DNA of 64,000 nt, taken from positions 372,001 through 436,000 of the forward strand of contig NZ_JANFQP010000002.1 in the NCBI RefSeq assembly GCF_024436175.1. Reading direction: 5' to 3'. Every line of letters starts with the position of its first letter. Within the stretch, counting starts at the first letter, position 1. Under the pieces are notes generated by a model that did not search any database, had not been told where the DNA came from, and worked only from the letters and a program-made list of their open reading frames with translations. This stretch comes from Kaistella montana. Its GTDB lineage: Bacteria > Bacteroidota > Bacteroidia > Flavobacteriales > Weeksellaceae. Position numbers and translations under genes: made by a program. This document shows, one piece after another, positions 17,676 through 28,398 of this stretch.

Positions 17676-19325
17676 ATGCTTTCAAGAATTTTCATTCAAA
17701 ATTTTGCGCTAATCGATTCCCTTGAAATTACATTAAACAAAGGTTTACAGGTAATTACAGGAGAAACCGGTGCCGGAAAATCAATTATTCTCGGAGCTTT
17801 GCGCCTGATTTTGGGAGAAAGAGCCGACACTAAATCTTTGCAAAATTCTGAAGCGAAAAGCATTGTTGAAGCCGAATTTTCCATCAATGAAAATTTCAAA
17901 ACTTTTTTTGATGAAAACGATCTCGATTTCGAGCACCAAACCGTTATTCGCCGCGAACTTTTACCAAACGGGAAATCTCGTGCTTTCATCAATGATGTCC
18001 CGGTAACTTTGGAAACGCTGAAATTGCTTTCTTCAAAACTGATCGATATTCATTCGCAGTTTGAAACTTCCAATTTGTTTGATGAAGAATACCAATTTCG
18101 AATTATCGACGGACTTTCGAAGAATAAAGCTTTGATTTCCGTTTACCAAAAAGAATTTTCTGAACATAAAAAGTTGGTGAACGAACTCGAAAATCTGAAA
18201 AAACAACTTTCCGAAGGCAATAAAGAAAGCGATTATAAAGCATTTTTATTGAATGAATTGTTAGAAGCCAATTTGGATCTGATCGATTTAGAAGAACTTC
18301 AAAGCCAAGTAAAACGCCACGAAAACGCTGAAACCATCACCGAAAATCTTTCTCAAATCTTCATCAAACTCGATGCGGAAGAAATAGGAATTTTGGATTC
18401 TTTAAATGATGTGAAGGGAAAACTTTCGAAAGTTGCGGATCTTTCCCATGAATTTACGTTGCTGAACCAAAGATTTCAAGAGAATTTTCTGGAATTTAAA
18501 GACATTCTTTTTGAATTGCAGGACGAAGCCGAAAAAATGGAAACCAGCCCTGAAATTCTTGCCGAATTGAACCAAAAATTAAACACAATTAATCTTTTGT
18601 TGCTGAAACACAATGTGAATTCGGTAGAAGAATTAAAAGCAATTCGCGACGAAATTTCCAATGAACAAGGTTCTTTCGTGGAATTAGAATTCCGAATTTC
18701 AGAGATTGAAAAGAAAATTTCTGTTTCAGCGGAACAATTGGAAAAATTGGCCAAAGAATTATCTGCAAACCGAAAAAAATCCACGCCTGATTTTGTAAAA
18801 AAAATCGAAGCATTATTGAAACAACTTGGTTTAGAAAAAGCAAAAATCGAAGTTGAATTGAAAGACAGCCAAAATTTCAATCCATTCGGGAAAGAACAAA
18901 TTCAGTTGATGTTTCAGGCCAATTCTGGATTTCCGCTTAAGCCGATTCAGACAGCAATTTCCGGCGGAGAGCGATCTCGTGTAATGCTTTCTGTGAAAAA
19001 AATTATAGCAGAAAATGCCGAACTTCCAACTTTGATTTTAGATGAAATCGATACCGGAGTTTCTGGAAAAGTTGCGGAAGAAATGGGAAATGTGATGCGA
19101 GAAATGTCGGAAAATATGCAATTAATTGTGATTACGCATCTTGCTCAAGTCGCTGCAAAAGGCAACAACAATTACAAAGTAATGAAAGCTGATGTTTCCG
19201 GAAAAACGCAATCGACGATTTTGCCATTAAACAACGAAGAAAAACTACAAGAAATTGCGCAATTGCTTTCTGGAAGCAAGATTACAGAAGCTGCGATTTC
19301 TCAAGCGAAGGAATTAATGAAATAA
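17676..19325 (+). CDS. recN: DNA repair protein RecN
   Basis: An SMC-like ATPase acting in double-strand break repair. Walker A GETGAGKSIILGAL near residue 30, a central coiled coil, the ABC signature ISGGERSRVMLSVK, Walker B TLILDEIDTGVSGKVA and the H-loop LIVITHLAQVAAKG are intact. At 549 residues it is full length. It ends the bamD cluster and converges on fumC with a shared hairpin between. Confidence 0.95.
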   Translation: MLSRIFIQNFALIDSLEITLNKGLQVITGETGAGKSIILGALRLILGERADTKSLQNSEAKSIVEAEFSINENFKTFFDENDLDFEHQTVIRRELLPNGKSRAFINDVPVTLETLKLLSSKLIDIHSQFETSNLFDEEYQFRIIDGLSKNKALISVYQKEFSEHKKLVNELENLKKQLSEGNKESDYKAFLLNELLEANLDLIDLEELQSQVKRHENAETITENLSQIFIKLDAEEIGILDSLNDVKGKLSKVADLSHEFTLLNQRFQENFLEFKDILFELQDEAEKMETSPEILAELNQKLNTINLLLLKHNVNSVEELKAIRDEISNEQGSFVELEFRISEIEKKISVSAEQLEKLAKELSANRKKSTPDFVKKIEALLKQLGLEKAKIEVELKDSQNFNPFGKEQIQLMFQANSGFPLKPIQTAISGGERSRVMLSVKKIIAENAELPTLILDEIDTGVSGKVAEEMGNVMREMSENMQLIVITHLAQVAAKGNNNYKVMKADVSGKTQSTILPLNNEEKLQEIAQLLSGSKITEAAISQAKELMK

Positions 19326-19345
19326 TTTTTCTCATCAAAAATTTG

Positions 19346-19405
19346 AAATCACCGCGGTATTTTTCCTAATGCCACGATTATTTTTTTTAAACGCCGCGGT
19401 GATTT
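19346..19405. terminator. Bidirectional terminator-like inverted repeat between recN and fumC
   Basis: AAATCACCGCGG (19346-19357) and CCGCGGTGATTT (19394-19405) are perfect inverted repeats separated by 36 AT-rich bases, placed between two convergent genes. The loop is long for a simple terminator. Confidence 0.6.
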
Positions 19406-19438
19406 ATTTTATTTAAAAATCCTAAAAATTTCCTTAAA

Positions 19439-20821
19439 TTAAACCATATCTTCAGGTTTCACCCATTCATCAAACTGTTCAGCGGTAAGTAAACCGAGAT
19501 TCACGGCTTCTTGTTTCAAAGTCGTTCCGTTTTTATGAGCGGTTTTTGCGATTTTTGCAGCATTTTCGTAGCCGATATGTGTGTTTAAAGCGGTTACCAA
19601 CATCAATGAATTATTCACTAATTCTTTAATTCTTGGCAAATTCGGTTCAATTCCAACCGCGCAATGATCATTAAATGAAAGACACGCATCGCCCAAAAGT
19701 TGAGCAGATTGCAAGAAATTGTACGCCATCACCGGTTTGAAAACATTTAACTCATAATTTCCTTGAGTTCCGGCAAAAGAAATCGTGGTATCATTTCCTA
19801 AAACTTGCGCGCAAACCATCGTCATCGCTTCATTTTGTGTAGGATTTACTTTTCCAGGCATAATCGAAGAGCCGGGTTCGTTTTCGGGAATCAAAATTTC
19901 GCCAATTCCACTTCTCGGTCCGGAAGCGAGCAAACGAATATCCTGCGCAATTTTGTATAACGAAACCGCGAGTTGCTTCAAGGCGCCGTGAGATTCCACC
20001 ATCGCATCGTGAGCAGCGAGCGCTTCAAACTTATTTGGGGCGGTCACAAAAGGCAAATCTGTAAATTCTGATATATATTTTGCAACGGTAACATCATAAT
20101 TTTTTGGTGTGTTGAGTCCGGTTCCAACGGCGGTGCCACCAAGTGCAATTTCCTGTAAATGATCGAGCGTATTGGTGATGGCTTTCATCGCATAATCGAG
20201 TTGAGCGACATAACCGGAAAATTCCTGACCTAAAGTTAGAGGCGTTGCATCCATTAAATGCGTTCTTCCAATTTTTACAATATTTTGGAAATTTTCAGAT
20301 TTCGCGTTCAACGTATTTCTTAGTTTTTCAACTGCGGGCAGGGTATGTTCGACCACTTTTTTGTAAGCAGCAATGTGCATCGCAGTCGGGAAAGTATCGT
20401 TGGAACTTTGGGATTTATTCACGTCATCATTGGGATGGATTTCAGATTTTTCACCTAAAATTCCGCCATTATTCACATGTGCTTTATTGGAAATCACTTC
20501 ATTCACATTCATGTTCGATTGGGTTCCAGAACCGGTTTGCCAAATTACCAATGGAAATTGATCGTTAAGTTTTCCATCCAAAACTTCATCGCAAACTTTC
20601 GCAATCATATTTCTTTTTTCTTCGGAAAGAACGCCCAATTCACAATTTGCAAAAGCTGCTGCTTTTTTCAGGATGACAAATGCTTCAATAATTTCATGTG
20701 GCATCGAACTTTCGGGGCCTATTTTAAAATTATTTCGTGAACGTTCGGTTTGTGCTCCCCAAAATTTATCCGAAGGCACTTGTACATCGCCCATTGTATC
20801 GTGTTCTGTTCTGTAATTCAT
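19439..20821 (-). CDS. fumC: Fumarate hydratase, class II
   Basis: An iron-independent fumarase of the aspartase/fumarase superfamily interconverting fumarate and malate in the TCA cycle. The signature [16 protein letters not shown], the early substrate segment [14 protein letters not shown] and the active-site [20 protein letters not shown] are present; 460 residues is the normal length. The oxygen-labile class I fumarase lies 1.4 kb away on the opposite strand with a WYL regulator between them. Confidence 0.95.
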   Translation of the reverse strand: MNYRTEHDTMGDVQVPSDKFWGAQTERSRNNFKIGPESSMPHEIIEAFVILKKAAAFANCELGVLSEEKRNMIAKVCDEVLDGKLNDQFPLVIWQTGSGTQSNMNVNEVISNKAHVNNGGILGEKSEIHPNDDVNKSQSSNDTFPTAMHIAAYKKVVEHTLPAVEKLRNTLNAKSENFQNIVKIGRTHLMDATPLTLGQEFSGYVAQLDYAMKAITNTLDHLQEIALGGTAVGTGLNTPKNYDVTVAKYISEFTDLPFVTAPNKFEALAAHDAMVESHGALKQLAVSLYKIAQDIRLLASGPRSGIGEILIPENEPGSSIMPGKVNPTQNEAMTMVCAQVLGNDTTISFAGTQGNYELNVFKPVMAYNFLQSAQLLGDACLSFNDHCAVGIEPNLPRIKELVNNSLMLVTALNTHIGYENAAKIAKTAHKNGTTLKQEAVNLGLLTAEQFDEWVKPEDMV

Positions 20822-20934
20822 CTTTCAAAATTTATCAACTAAAGTTACGATTTTCATTTTTGATGAGAAATGAAAAATAAATTAGATTGTATTGAATAAA
20901 AATATTAATTAGATTTGAGTGAGAAAAAAAAATT

Positions 20935-22011
20935 ATGCCTAAGAAATCTGAAAACCTTTTAAAAGTTTACAGCCGCCTTAAACGTGGACCTGTGAACATC
21001 GAAATCTTAAAAAAATGGATCAAAACTAACGGACTTTCCATATCTGAAAGAACAATTTACCGATACTTGCACGATCTTGAAAACATAGAATTGCCTGATG
21101 AAAAACTCATCGTCACGGAAGGCGAAAAAAACAAAAAAACCTGGAAAATTGAATATGACGAAAGTACCACAAAGCTCAATGAATTTGACCTTCACAGTTA
21201 TTTGCTTTTTAAAAACCTAATGCCGCTGCCTTTGGTGAAATCTCGCGAAGCGACTTTTGATAGAATTGAAAATCTTTTTTATAAAAACTACAGCAAAAGT
21301 AATTTCGAAGACTTCTCCATTTTTGCGGAACAACAAATTTCCAATACATATTTCTACGAACTTCTCTCGATGGATGATTATCAGAAAACATTGAACGATG
21401 CGATCTGGTGCATTCAAAATAAAAGAGAAATCGAGCTTTTGGATGTGGAATATGATTATACTTCTATCCCGAAATCCATTCATTATCCATTGGTGTTTTT
21501 GCCTTTGCACATCCTCTATCACCGCGGTGTGATCCATCTTTCCGGCTATATGAAAGAAAGTGGCAATTTGATGATTATTGCGTTGAACCAAATTAAAGAA
21601 TATCATCTCACCAACATTATGTTCGACAACAAGAAATTGCTCGAAAAACTAGAAAACGAGATGCAATCCCGCTTTGGAATTACCGGAAATATGAATAATG
21701 AAATCTACGATATCGAAATCGAATTTTCGGAATATACAGGCGAATTCATTAAACATCACTTTTGGCATCACTCGCAAAACATCACTCAGCAGGAAAATGG
21801 CAACTATATTATGAAACTTCGTTGCGGAATTAATCGTGAATTGGTTGGCTGGGTTTTTCAATGGATGAGCAACGCTAAAGTATTGAAACCAAACACATTA
21901 AAAGAACTCGTCGTCAAAAAACACCACGATATTATAGAATCATATAAAACCGATGATCCGATTGTTTCCAACAATTCTTTTCTTCCCAATGAGTTGGTTG
22001 ACAGAATTTGA
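20935..22011 (+). CDS. WYL domain transcriptional regulator
   Basis: A 358-residue protein with an N-terminal winged helix (VNIEILKKWIKTNGLSISER then TIYRYLHDLE) and a central WYL-like region (NKREIELLDVEYDYTSIPKS, FLPLHILYHRGVIHLSGYMK) followed by a WCX-like C-terminus. WYL proteins sense ligands, often nucleic acids or nucleotides. It is divergent from fumC and upstream of the class I fumarase gene, so control of fumarase expression is an attractive but unproven idea. Confidence 0.75.
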   Translation: MPKKSENLLKVYSRLKRGPVNIEILKKWIKTNGLSISERTIYRYLHDLENIELPDEKLIVTEGEKNKKTWKIEYDESTTKLNEFDLHSYLLFKNLMPLPLVKSREATFDRIENLFYKNYSKSNFEDFSIFAEQQISNTYFYELLSMDDYQKTLNDAIWCIQNKREIELLDVEYDYTSIPKSIHYPLVFLPLHILYHRGVIHLSGYMKESGNLMIIALNQIKEYHLTNIMFDNKKLLEKLENEMQSRFGITGNMNNEIYDIEIEFSEYTGEFIKHHFWHHSQNITQQENGNYIMKLRCGINRELVGWVFQWMSNAKVLKPNTLKELVVKKHHDIIESYKTDDPIVSNNSFLPNELVDRI

Positions 22012-22024
22012 CAAACAAAAGTAT

Positions 22025-22094
22025 TACATTTGCATTACCAAACACACATGATGAGAAAGAAGAAGGCACAGAAAATATTTTCTGTGCCTTTTTT
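22025..22094 (+). ncRNA. Very short transcription unit (promoter box, 13-20-codon frame, terminator)
   Basis: TACATTTG at 22025-22032 fits the -7 consensus. Thirty-two bases later a perfect hairpin with stems GGCACAGAAAAT / ATTTTCTGTGCC and a T6 tail (22065-22094) would end transcription. A frame ATGATGAGAAAGAAGAAG... of 20 codons begins at 22049 and runs through the hairpin. This could be a small RNA, a leader peptide or an attenuator for the class I fumarase gene 80 bases downstream, or simply the WYL gene terminator. Confidence 0.4.
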
Positions 22095-22173
22095 ATTGGA
22101 GAAAGTGTAGGAATCTTTTTATTATCCTCTTGAAATTAGTTAATTTTACACTCTTAAAAAAGTTTAATAAAAA

Positions 22174-23781
22174 ATGGAATTTCAATACCAGGAACCTTTT
22201 CCTATTCTTAAAGACGATACCCAATACAAAAAACTCAGTTCAGAATATTTAAAAATAGAATACCTCGGCGGAAGAGAAATTCTTACCGTAGATCCAAGAG
22301 CATTGGAACTTCTCGCTGAACAAGCTTTGGCAGACGTTTCTTTCATGTTGAGATCTTCGCATTTACAGAAACTTCGCAACATCATCGACGATCCAGAAGC
22401 GACGGATAACGACCGATTTGTTGCCTATAATTTATTACAAAATGCCGCAGTAGCCGTTGAAGGCGCGTTACCAAGCTGTCAAGATACCGGAACTGCAATT
22501 TGTGTAGCCCAAAAAGGGGAAAATGTGTACACCGGAGCTTTAGACGGCGAATGGATTTCCCGAGGAATTTTCAACACTTACCAAAACAGAAATTTAAGAT
22601 ATTCGCAAGTCGTTCCTTTGACGATGTTTGATGAGAAAAATTCAGGCTCAAATCTTCCGGCTCAAATTGATATTTATGCCACAAAAGGCGAAGAATACAA
22701 ATTCCTTTTCTTGGCAAAAGGTGGAGGTTCGGCCAACAAAACATTTCTTTACCAGAAAACAAAATCTTTATTGAACGATGCATCTTTAGAAGCATTTGTC
22801 CGCGAGAGAATCATGGATTTGGGAACAGCGGCTTGCCCACCGTATCACTTAGCGTTGGTGATTGGGGGAACTTCTGCAGAAGCCAATTTAGCAGCAGTGA
22901 AAAAAGCCAGTGCTGGATATTACGATCATCTTCCAACCGAAGGAAACATGGGCGGACAAGCGTTCCGTGATTTGGAATGGGAAAAAAGAGTTCAGCAAAT
23001 TTGCCAAGAATCTTCGATCGGAGCTCAGTTTGGCGGAAAATATTTAACCCATGATGTTCGTGTAATTCGTTTGCCGCGACATGCTGCTTCTTGCCCAGTT
23101 GGAATGGGTGTCTCTTGTTCCGCAGATCGAAATATCAAAGGAAAAATTACTCGCGATGGAATTTTCCTAGAGCAATTAGAAACCAATCCGAAGCGATTTT
23201 TGCCAGAAACTCCACCTCATTTGGAAAAAGCAGTTTCTATTGACCTCAACAAACCGATGCCAGAAATTTTAGCAGAACTTTCTCAATATCCTATTAAAAC
23301 TCGTTTAAGTCTTAATGGAACTTTAATCGTAGCCCGCGATATCGCTCATGCAAAGATCAAAGAGTTGATTGACAGCGGAAAACCTATGCCTGAATATTTC
23401 AAAAACCATCCAATTTATTATGCAGGTCCAGCAAAAACGCCTGATGGAATGCCTTCTGGAAGTTTTGGTCCTACTACCGCGGGAAGAATGGATGTGTATG
23501 TTGATGAATTCCAAAGTTTAGGCGGAAGCATGATTATGCTTGCCAAAGGAAATCGCAGCAAAGAAGTAACTGATGCTTGTGCAAAATATGGCGGTTTTTA
23601 CCTTGGATCTATCGGTGGACCGGCGGCTATCTTAGCAAAAGAGAACATCAAATCAGTGGAAATTGTTGATTTTGAAGAGCTCGGAATGGAAGCAGTAAGA
23701 AAAATTGAGATCGAAAATTTCCCAGCATTCATTATTTCTGATGATAAAGGAAACGATTTCTTTTCATCGATTGCACATTAA
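22174..23781 (+). CDS. Fumarate hydratase, class I (4Fe-4S, FumA-like)
   Basis: A single-chain iron-sulfur fumarase with alpha and beta domains fused (535 residues). Cluster cysteines are in [24 protein letters not shown] and [20 protein letters not shown]; the beta domain carries [20 protein letters not shown] and [15 protein letters not shown]. It performs the same reaction as FumC but is oxygen-sensitive, so carrying both allows switching with iron and oxygen status. No further gene follows in the operon. Confidence 0.93.
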   Translation: MEFQYQEPFPILKDDTQYKKLSSEYLKIEYLGGREILTVDPRALELLAEQALADVSFMLRSSHLQKLRNIIDDPEATDNDRFVAYNLLQNAAVAVEGALPSCQDTGTAICVAQKGENVYTGALDGEWISRGIFNTYQNRNLRYSQVVPLTMFDEKNSGSNLPAQIDIYATKGEEYKFLFLAKGGGSANKTFLYQKTKSLLNDASLEAFVRERIMDLGTAACPPYHLALVIGGTSAEANLAAVKKASAGYYDHLPTEGNMGGQAFRDLEWEKRVQQICQESSIGAQFGGKYLTHDVRVIRLPRHAASCPVGMGVSCSADRNIKGKITRDGIFLEQLETNPKRFLPETPPHLEKAVSIDLNKPMPEILAELSQYPIKTRLSLNGTLIVARDIAHAKIKELIDSGKPMPEYFKNHPIYYAGPAKTPDGMPSGSFGPTTAGRMDVYVDEFQSLGGSMIMLAKGNRSKEVTDACAKYGGFYLGSIGGPAAILAKENIKSVEIVDFEELGMEAVRKIEIENFPAFIISDDKGNDFFSSIAH

Positions 23782-23826
23782 TTATATTTAAAAACAGCAT
23801 TTCAACACAAAAATCAGTAGAAATCT

Positions 23827-23858
23827 TTTGCCTGAAAACAAAAAATATCCTACTTTTG
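23827..23858 (+). promoter_or_regulatory. Bacteroidota promoter
   Basis: TTTG at 23827-23830 and TACTTTTG at 23851-23858 are separated by 20 bases, a near-ideal match to the -33/-7 consensus, 20 bases upstream of the next start. Confidence 0.65.
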
Positions 23859-23877
23859 CCTAAAATCTATTACAACA

Positions 23878-24162
23878 ATGATGTTATCAGCATTTTATCC
23901 TTTCTACCAATTCCTTTGGACAGTATATTTCGTATGTATGTTCCTTGTTGGATTTTGGTGTATTTTCATGTTCTTCGGATATGTAATCCCTATTTGGTTA
24001 ACTTCCGGTTTAATGGAATATTTCGGTAAAACCAAACCTTTCGATCCTGAAGACATCAGAAGAAAAACCCTTACGGAGCAAGAAGGCGTAGAATTGGCTT
24101 ACAGCAATCCGAAAGGACACGGCCCATTTTTGCACAGCCACGACAGCCACGGTCATCACTAG
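23878..24162 (+). CDS. Small membrane protein with histidine-rich tail
   Basis: 94 residues: two closely spaced hydrophobic segments rich in Phe and Trp (FLWTVYFVCMFLVGFWCIF, then FFGYVIPIWLTS), a charged middle (FDPEDIRRKTLTEQEGVE), and a C-terminal cluster HSHDSHGHH that could bind metal. It is preceded by a good promoter and followed by terminator hairpins, so it is a monocistronic real gene. I recognise no named family. Confidence 0.7.
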   Translation: MMLSAFYPFYQFLWTVYFVCMFLVGFWCIFMFFGYVIPIWLTSGLMEYFGKTKPFDPEDIRRKTLTEQEGVELAYSNPKGHGPFLHSHDSHGHH

Positions 24163-24228
24163 TTGATGTCATTGCTTTCCCACATTAATCCCGGGAAAAG
24201 CAATCACAAAGCAAAACAATATATACCG

Positions 24229-24262
24229 AATCAGTTTCTATTTTTAGGAACTGATTTTTTGT
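24229..24262 (+). terminator. Rho-independent terminator upstream of prfA
   Basis: TCAGTTTC and GGAACTGA pair around a TATTTTTA loop, followed by T6. A second inverted repeat (ATTGCTTTCCC / GGGAAAAGCAAT, 24173-24204) lies just before it. Confidence 0.7.
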
Positions 24263-24311
24263 TGACCAATTTGCGCTTTTGATCCGCTTCTTTTCTTTTG
24301 CGCTTTTTTCC

Positions 24312-24319
24312 TATCTTTG
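24312..24319 (+). promoter_or_regulatory. Promoter -7 box of prfA
   Basis: TATCTTTG fits TAnnTTTG and lies 20 bases before the chosen prfA start at 24339, which supports that start over the longer frame beginning at 24279. Confidence 0.55.
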
Positions 24320-24338
24320 CACCCACAAATTTCTACAA

Positions 24339-25424
24339 ATGTCAAAGTCTCTTATCCCAAAACTCGAAGCCATAAAACAACGCTACAACGAAGTTGCAGA
24401 CCTTATCATTCAGCCCGATGTTATTTCAGATCAAAAAAAATATTCTTCATTAAATAAAGAATACAGCGATCTGGGAAAAATCGTTGCGGTTTTCGATCAA
24501 TATAAACAAGCTTTGAATACCATTGAAGAATCCGATGAAATCATCGCAGATGGTTCTGATAAAGAATTTGTGGAAATGGCAAAAATTGAGAAAAACGAAG
24601 CCATCGAGAAAATTCCCGGTTTAGAAGACGAATTGAAAGTTCTTTTGATCCCGAAAGATCCGGCCGACGACAAAAACGTAATCGTAGAACTTCGCGCAGG
24701 AACTGGTGGAGACGAAGCTGCGATTTTTGTTGAAGATGTGTACCGCTGCTATTCCATGTATTTTAAAACAAAAGGTTGGAAACACGAAATCACCGATGCC
24801 AACGAAGCCTCCAAAGGCTACAAAGAATTGATCATGAAGGTAGAAGGAGAAGGCGTTTACGGAATTATGAAATTCGAATCTGGCGTTCACCGTGTGCAGC
24901 GTGTTCCTGAAACCGAATCTCAAGGAAGGGTTCACACTTCCGCGATCACCGTTGCAGTTTTACCGGAAGCGGAAGAAGTAGATTTCGAACTGAATCCTGC
25001 CGATATTGAAATGCAAACTTCGCGTTCCGGAGGTGCAGGTGGACAAAACGTAAACAAGGTAGAAACCAAAGTTCAACTCACGCACAAACCTTCTGGTTTG
25101 GTGGTGGTTTGCCAGCAAGCGCGTTCTCAGTTGGCTAACCGCGAGTTGGCGATGGAAATGCTTAGAACAAAATTATACGATATTGAGCTTCAAAAAGTTC
25201 AGGGAGATATTGCCGCACAAAGAAAAACCATGGTTTCAACCGGTGACCGATCGGCGAAAATCAAAACCTATAATTATCCGCAAGGAAGGGTGACCGATCA
25301 CCGCGTGAACAAATCAATTTATAATTTGGATGCCTACATGAACGGCGATATCCAGGAAATGATCGACGCTGTAATCATGGCGGAAAATGCCGAAAAAATG
25401 AAAGGCGAAGAAGATAATTATTAA
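24339..25424 (+). CDS. prfA: Peptide chain release factor 1
   Basis: Terminates translation at UAA and UAG. The GGQ motif that triggers peptidyl-tRNA hydrolysis is in [20 protein letters not shown], and the domain 2-3 blocks [15 protein letters not shown] and [20 protein letters not shown] are intact. The start [19 protein letters not shown] at 24339 matches RF1 N-termini and sits just after a promoter box; the upstream 20 codons are promoter DNA. 361 residues, normal length, own promoter and terminator. Confidence 0.95.
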   Translation: MSKSLIPKLEAIKQRYNEVADLIIQPDVISDQKKYSSLNKEYSDLGKIVAVFDQYKQALNTIEESDEIIADGSDKEFVEMAKIEKNEAIEKIPGLEDELKVLLIPKDPADDKNVIVELRAGTGGDEAAIFVEDVYRCYSMYFKTKGWKHEITDANEASKGYKELIMKVEGEGVYGIMKFESGVHRVQRVPETESQGRVHTSAITVAVLPEAEEVDFELNPADIEMQTSRSGGAGGQNVNKVETKVQLTHKPSGLVVVCQQARSQLANRELAMEMLRTKLYDIELQKVQGDIAAQRKTMVSTGDRSAKIKTYNYPQGRVTDHRVNKSIYNLDAYMNGDIQEMIDAVIMAENAEKMKGEEDNY

Positions 25425-25444
25425 TCCTAAACTTAAAAAAATAC

Positions 25445-25478
25445 AAAACTCTCATCAAAAAATGGGAGTTTTTTTTAT
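25445..25478 (+). terminator. prfA terminator
   Basis: AACTCTCA and TGGGAGTT pair around TCAAAAAA and are followed by T8. Confidence 0.8.
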
Positions 25479-25608
25479 TTCAAAAAAATATTTTGAATTG
25501 TAAATAGCTTTTTGATAGATGCAAAAAAGAAACTTCTTTTCAAAAGAATTTCCCATCCTGAAATTTTCGTGAAAATGCGTAACTTTACTTTTTACAAAGC
25601 CAATAATA

Positions 25609-27726
25609 ATGCGCCAAAAAATACAAACCCAAAACCCAGATTTTTCAGTTGATTCCAAAGATCAACTTCCTTATTTTTTCGAAAAAGATGGTTTGGAAAT
25701 GAAATCTTCTTACACCGAAGCCGACTCAAAATCTTTAACCGAAAAGAAATATTCGGCGGGAATTGCTCCGTATTTGCGCGGACCATACTCTACGATGTAT
25801 GTGCAAAAACCGTGGACGATTCGACAATATGCTGGATTTTCTACTGCGGAAGAATCCAATGCTTTTTACAGAAGAAATCTTGCGGCAGGGCAAAAAGGTT
25901 TGTCGGTTGCATTCGATTTGGCGACGCACAGAGGTTATGATTCCGACCATCCAAGAGTGGTAGGTGACGTCGGAAAAGCCGGTGTAGCCATCGATTCCGT
26001 GGAAGACATGAAGATTTTATTTAATGAAATTCCATTGGATGAAATTTCCGTTTCGATGACAATGAATGGCGCTGTGTTGCCGGTTTTGGCGTTTTATATA
26101 GTTGCTGCAGAAGAACAAGGCGTTTCTCAGGATCAACTTTCCGGAACCATTCAGAATGATATTTTGAAAGAGTTTATGGTGAGAAATACCTACATTTATC
26201 CGCCTACTCCATCGATGAAAATCATCGCTGATATTTTTGAATATACTTCTAAAAACATCCCGAAATTTAATTCCATTTCAATTTCCGGTTATCACATGCA
26301 AGAAGCCGGTGCAACGCCGGTTTTGGAAATGGCTTATACTTTGGCCGACGGTTTAGAATACGTAAGAACAGGAATTAAAGCAGGCATGAAAATCGACGAT
26401 TTCGCACCGAGATTATCGTTTTTCTGGGCAATCGGGATGAATCATTTCATGGAAATTGCCAAAATGCGCGCGGCTCGTTTTATTTGGGCGAATTTATTAA
26501 CTCAATTCAATCCTAAAAACCAAAAATCTTTAGCTTTAAGAACCCATTCCCAAACTTCAGGTTGGAGTTTAACCGAGCAAGAACCTTTCAATAATATCAC
26601 CAGAACCGCGATTGAAGCGCTTTCTGCAGCTTTGGGCGGAACTCAATCTTTACACACCAACGCGCTCGACGAAGCGATTGCTTTACCGACAGATTATTCC
26701 GCGAAAATTGCCAGAAATACGCAAATTATTCTGCAACAAGAAAGCGGAATTTGCGATGTGGTAGATCCGATGGGTGGTAGCCATTTGGTGGAAAGTTTGA
26801 CTCAGCAAATGATTGATGAAGCGATGAAATACATCGATGAAGTGGAAAAAGAAGGCGGAATGACCAAAGCCATCGAAGCCGGAATTCCAAAAATGAGAAT
26901 CGAGGAAGCCGCCGCGAAAAAGCAAGCAAAAATTGACAGTGGCGAGGAATTTATCATCGGGGTTAATTCTTTTAAATCCAATTTAAAACAAATGGAATTG
27001 GAGATTTTAGATATTGATAATTCCGAAGTTCGCAGAAAACAAATCGAAAGACTCAATCAAATAAAATCGGAAAGAAATACCGAAAAAGTGGCTGAAATTA
27101 TTGAAAAAATAAAAGAATCTGCGAAAACCGGAGTCGGAAACCTGTTGGAAATCTGCATCGAAGCTGCTCGAAGAAGAGTAACTTTGGGCGAAATGAGCGA
27201 TGCGATGGAAGAAAGTTTCGGGCGCTACAAAGCCAATATCAGAACCATACAAGGAGTTTATGCGATGAATGCAGGTAAAAACGAATACTTCGAAAAAGCA
27301 GTTGCTTTGACACAAAAATTTGAAGATCAGGAAGGTCGCCGACCAAGAATTATGGTGGCAAAAATGGGCCAAGACGGCCATGATCGTGGTGCAAAAGTAG
27401 TAGCAACCGCCTTTGCCGATATGGGATTTGATGTGGACGTTGCTCCTCTTTTCCAAACTCCGGCGGAAGTTGCGAAACAGGCGGTGGAAAACGACATTCA
27501 CATTTTGGGCGTTTCTTCGCTTGCGGCCGGTCACAAAACTTTGGTTCCTCAAGTGGTGGAAGAATTGAAAAAACTCGGTGCAGACGACATTACCATCGTT
27601 GTTGGTGGTGTAATTCCGCAGCAGGATTACGATTTCCTTTTCCAAAACGGAGCCGATCATATTTTCGGACCCGGAACCAATTTACCGAAATCAGCGTGTG
27701 AAATTTTGGAGAAAATGTTGGGTTAA
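25609..27726 (+). CDS. scpA: Methylmalonyl-CoA mutase, large-subunit type
   Basis: An adenosylcobalamin enzyme interconverting methylmalonyl-CoA and succinyl-CoA. The barrel has [20 protein letters not shown] and [16 protein letters not shown]; the C-terminal B12-binding domain has the base-off motif [11 protein letters not shown] with downstream GVSSLAAGH and [10 protein letters not shown]. 705 residues is typical of the catalytic subunit. The small subunit usually encoded directly upstream is not here, so it is elsewhere or this is a stand-alone form. Convergent with the next gene; the stops overlap. Confidence 0.92.
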   Translation: MRQKIQTQNPDFSVDSKDQLPYFFEKDGLEMKSSYTEADSKSLTEKKYSAGIAPYLRGPYSTMYVQKPWTIRQYAGFSTAEESNAFYRRNLAAGQKGLSVAFDLATHRGYDSDHPRVVGDVGKAGVAIDSVEDMKILFNEIPLDEISVSMTMNGAVLPVLAFYIVAAEEQGVSQDQLSGTIQNDILKEFMVRNTYIYPPTPSMKIIADIFEYTSKNIPKFNSISISGYHMQEAGATPVLEMAYTLADGLEYVRTGIKAGMKIDDFAPRLSFFWAIGMNHFMEIAKMRAARFIWANLLTQFNPKNQKSLALRTHSQTSGWSLTEQEPFNNITRTAIEALSAALGGTQSLHTNALDEAIALPTDYSAKIARNTQIILQQESGICDVVDPMGGSHLVESLTQQMIDEAMKYIDEVEKEGGMTKAIEAGIPKMRIEEAAAKKQAKIDSGEEFIIGVNSFKSNLKQMELEILDIDNSEVRRKQIERLNQIKSERNTEKVAEIIEKIKESAKTGVGNLLEICIEAARRRVTLGEMSDAMEESFGRYKANIRTIQGVYAMNAGKNEYFEKAVALTQKFEDQEGRRPRIMVAKMGQDGHDRGAKVVATAFADMGFDVDVAPLFQTPAEVAKQAVENDIHILGVSSLAAGHKTLVPQVVEELKKLGADDITIVVGGVIPQQDYDFLFQNGADHIFGPGTNLPKSACEILEKMLG

Positions 27727-28229
27727 AGTGAATTAATTAAATTCTCCACTTCCAATTTTTGTTCGGCGTATTTGGTTTGTAATTCGGAACCTTCGCTCAT
27801 TCTTTTGTAGTATTCAAGGGCTTTTCCTCCGAAGAATTTCTTGTGAAAATCCGAAACTTCGGGAACTTGCGGGAAAACTTTGTGAAAAAGCATTTCGTAA
27901 TACGCTTGAAATTCTCTTTCATTTTTATCTTCCACGATATTTTCGGGAGCTTTTTGGCGAACGTGCAACATTTCGTGAGCCAACATATTCACGACTAAAT
28001 TGAGATCAAAATCGAAAAGGTTTTTGGGAATCATCACCATTTGTCGACCTCCGATTTCCCCTTCTGCGGTGAGAAGCATTCTGTCGGGTTCCAATTCCGG
28101 TCGAAAACCAAATCCTGCGAAATTCTCATGTTCCAGACCAAAAGTACTGATGATAAATTCTGCTGCGTCGATGATTTGATCGTGGTTTTTATAGGCTTCG
28201 AGGTGATCGTTGATGTTCTCTAAATTCAT
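27723..28229 (-). CDS. Putative zinc metalloprotease-like protein (HExxH)
   Basis: ATG 28229 ([20 protein letters not shown]) was chosen; the frame runs on upstream through a GC-rich repeat whose translation is implausible. The motif [11 protein letters not shown] is a short HExxH zinc site with a preceding hydrophobic helix (LNLVVNM), as in SprT/minimal gluzincin-like proteins. No signal peptide, so cytosolic. 168 residues. Its stop overlaps the scpA stop by two bases. Family not identified. Confidence 0.65.
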   Translation of the reverse strand: MNLENINDHLEAYKNHDQIIDAAEFIISTFGLEHENFAGFGFRPELEPDRMLLTAEGEIGGRQMVMIPKNLFDFDLNLVVNMLAHEMLHVRQKAPENIVEDKNEREFQAYYEMLFHKVFPQVPEVSDFHKKFFGGKALEYYKRMSEGSELQTKYAEQKLEVENLINSL

Positions 28230-28269
28230 TGTTCGAGGTTTTGTTTTGATGACGAATGTGCGGCCGCGA

Positions 28270-28356
28270 AAGTAGCGGTTACCCCACAAGGAGGCGGCGG
28301 AACGAAGTGGAGCCGCCGATTGAGGAGTAGTAGCGGATAGCGCGAATTGTCCGCCC
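28270..28356 (+). repeat. Dispersed GC-rich repeat, copy 1
   Basis: A GC-rich block unlike its surroundings. GGCGGC (28293-28298) and GCCGCC (28312-28317) enclose ACGAAGTGGAG, followed by TAGCGGATAGC. A second copy at 40794 has the same ACGAAGTGGAG and TAGCGGAGAGC but a different, again self-complementary, stem. Dispersed repeats of this kind are frequent in flavobacterial intergenic regions. Confidence 0.7.
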
Positions 28357-28365
28357 AAAAGTAAT

Positions 28366-28392
28366 AAAAAAAACGTGCCTAAGCACGTTTTC
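28366..28392 (-). terminator. Terminator of the suf operon
   Basis: Read on the minus strand, AAAACGTGC and GCACGTTTT pair around TTAG and are followed by T residues, directly downstream of sufD. Confidence 0.85.
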
Positions 28393-28398
28393 TGTTTT

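Noticed and set aside
27007-27660. 217-codon minus-strand frame inside scpA
   Set aside because: Antisense shadow of the B12-binding end of methylmalonyl-CoA mutase.
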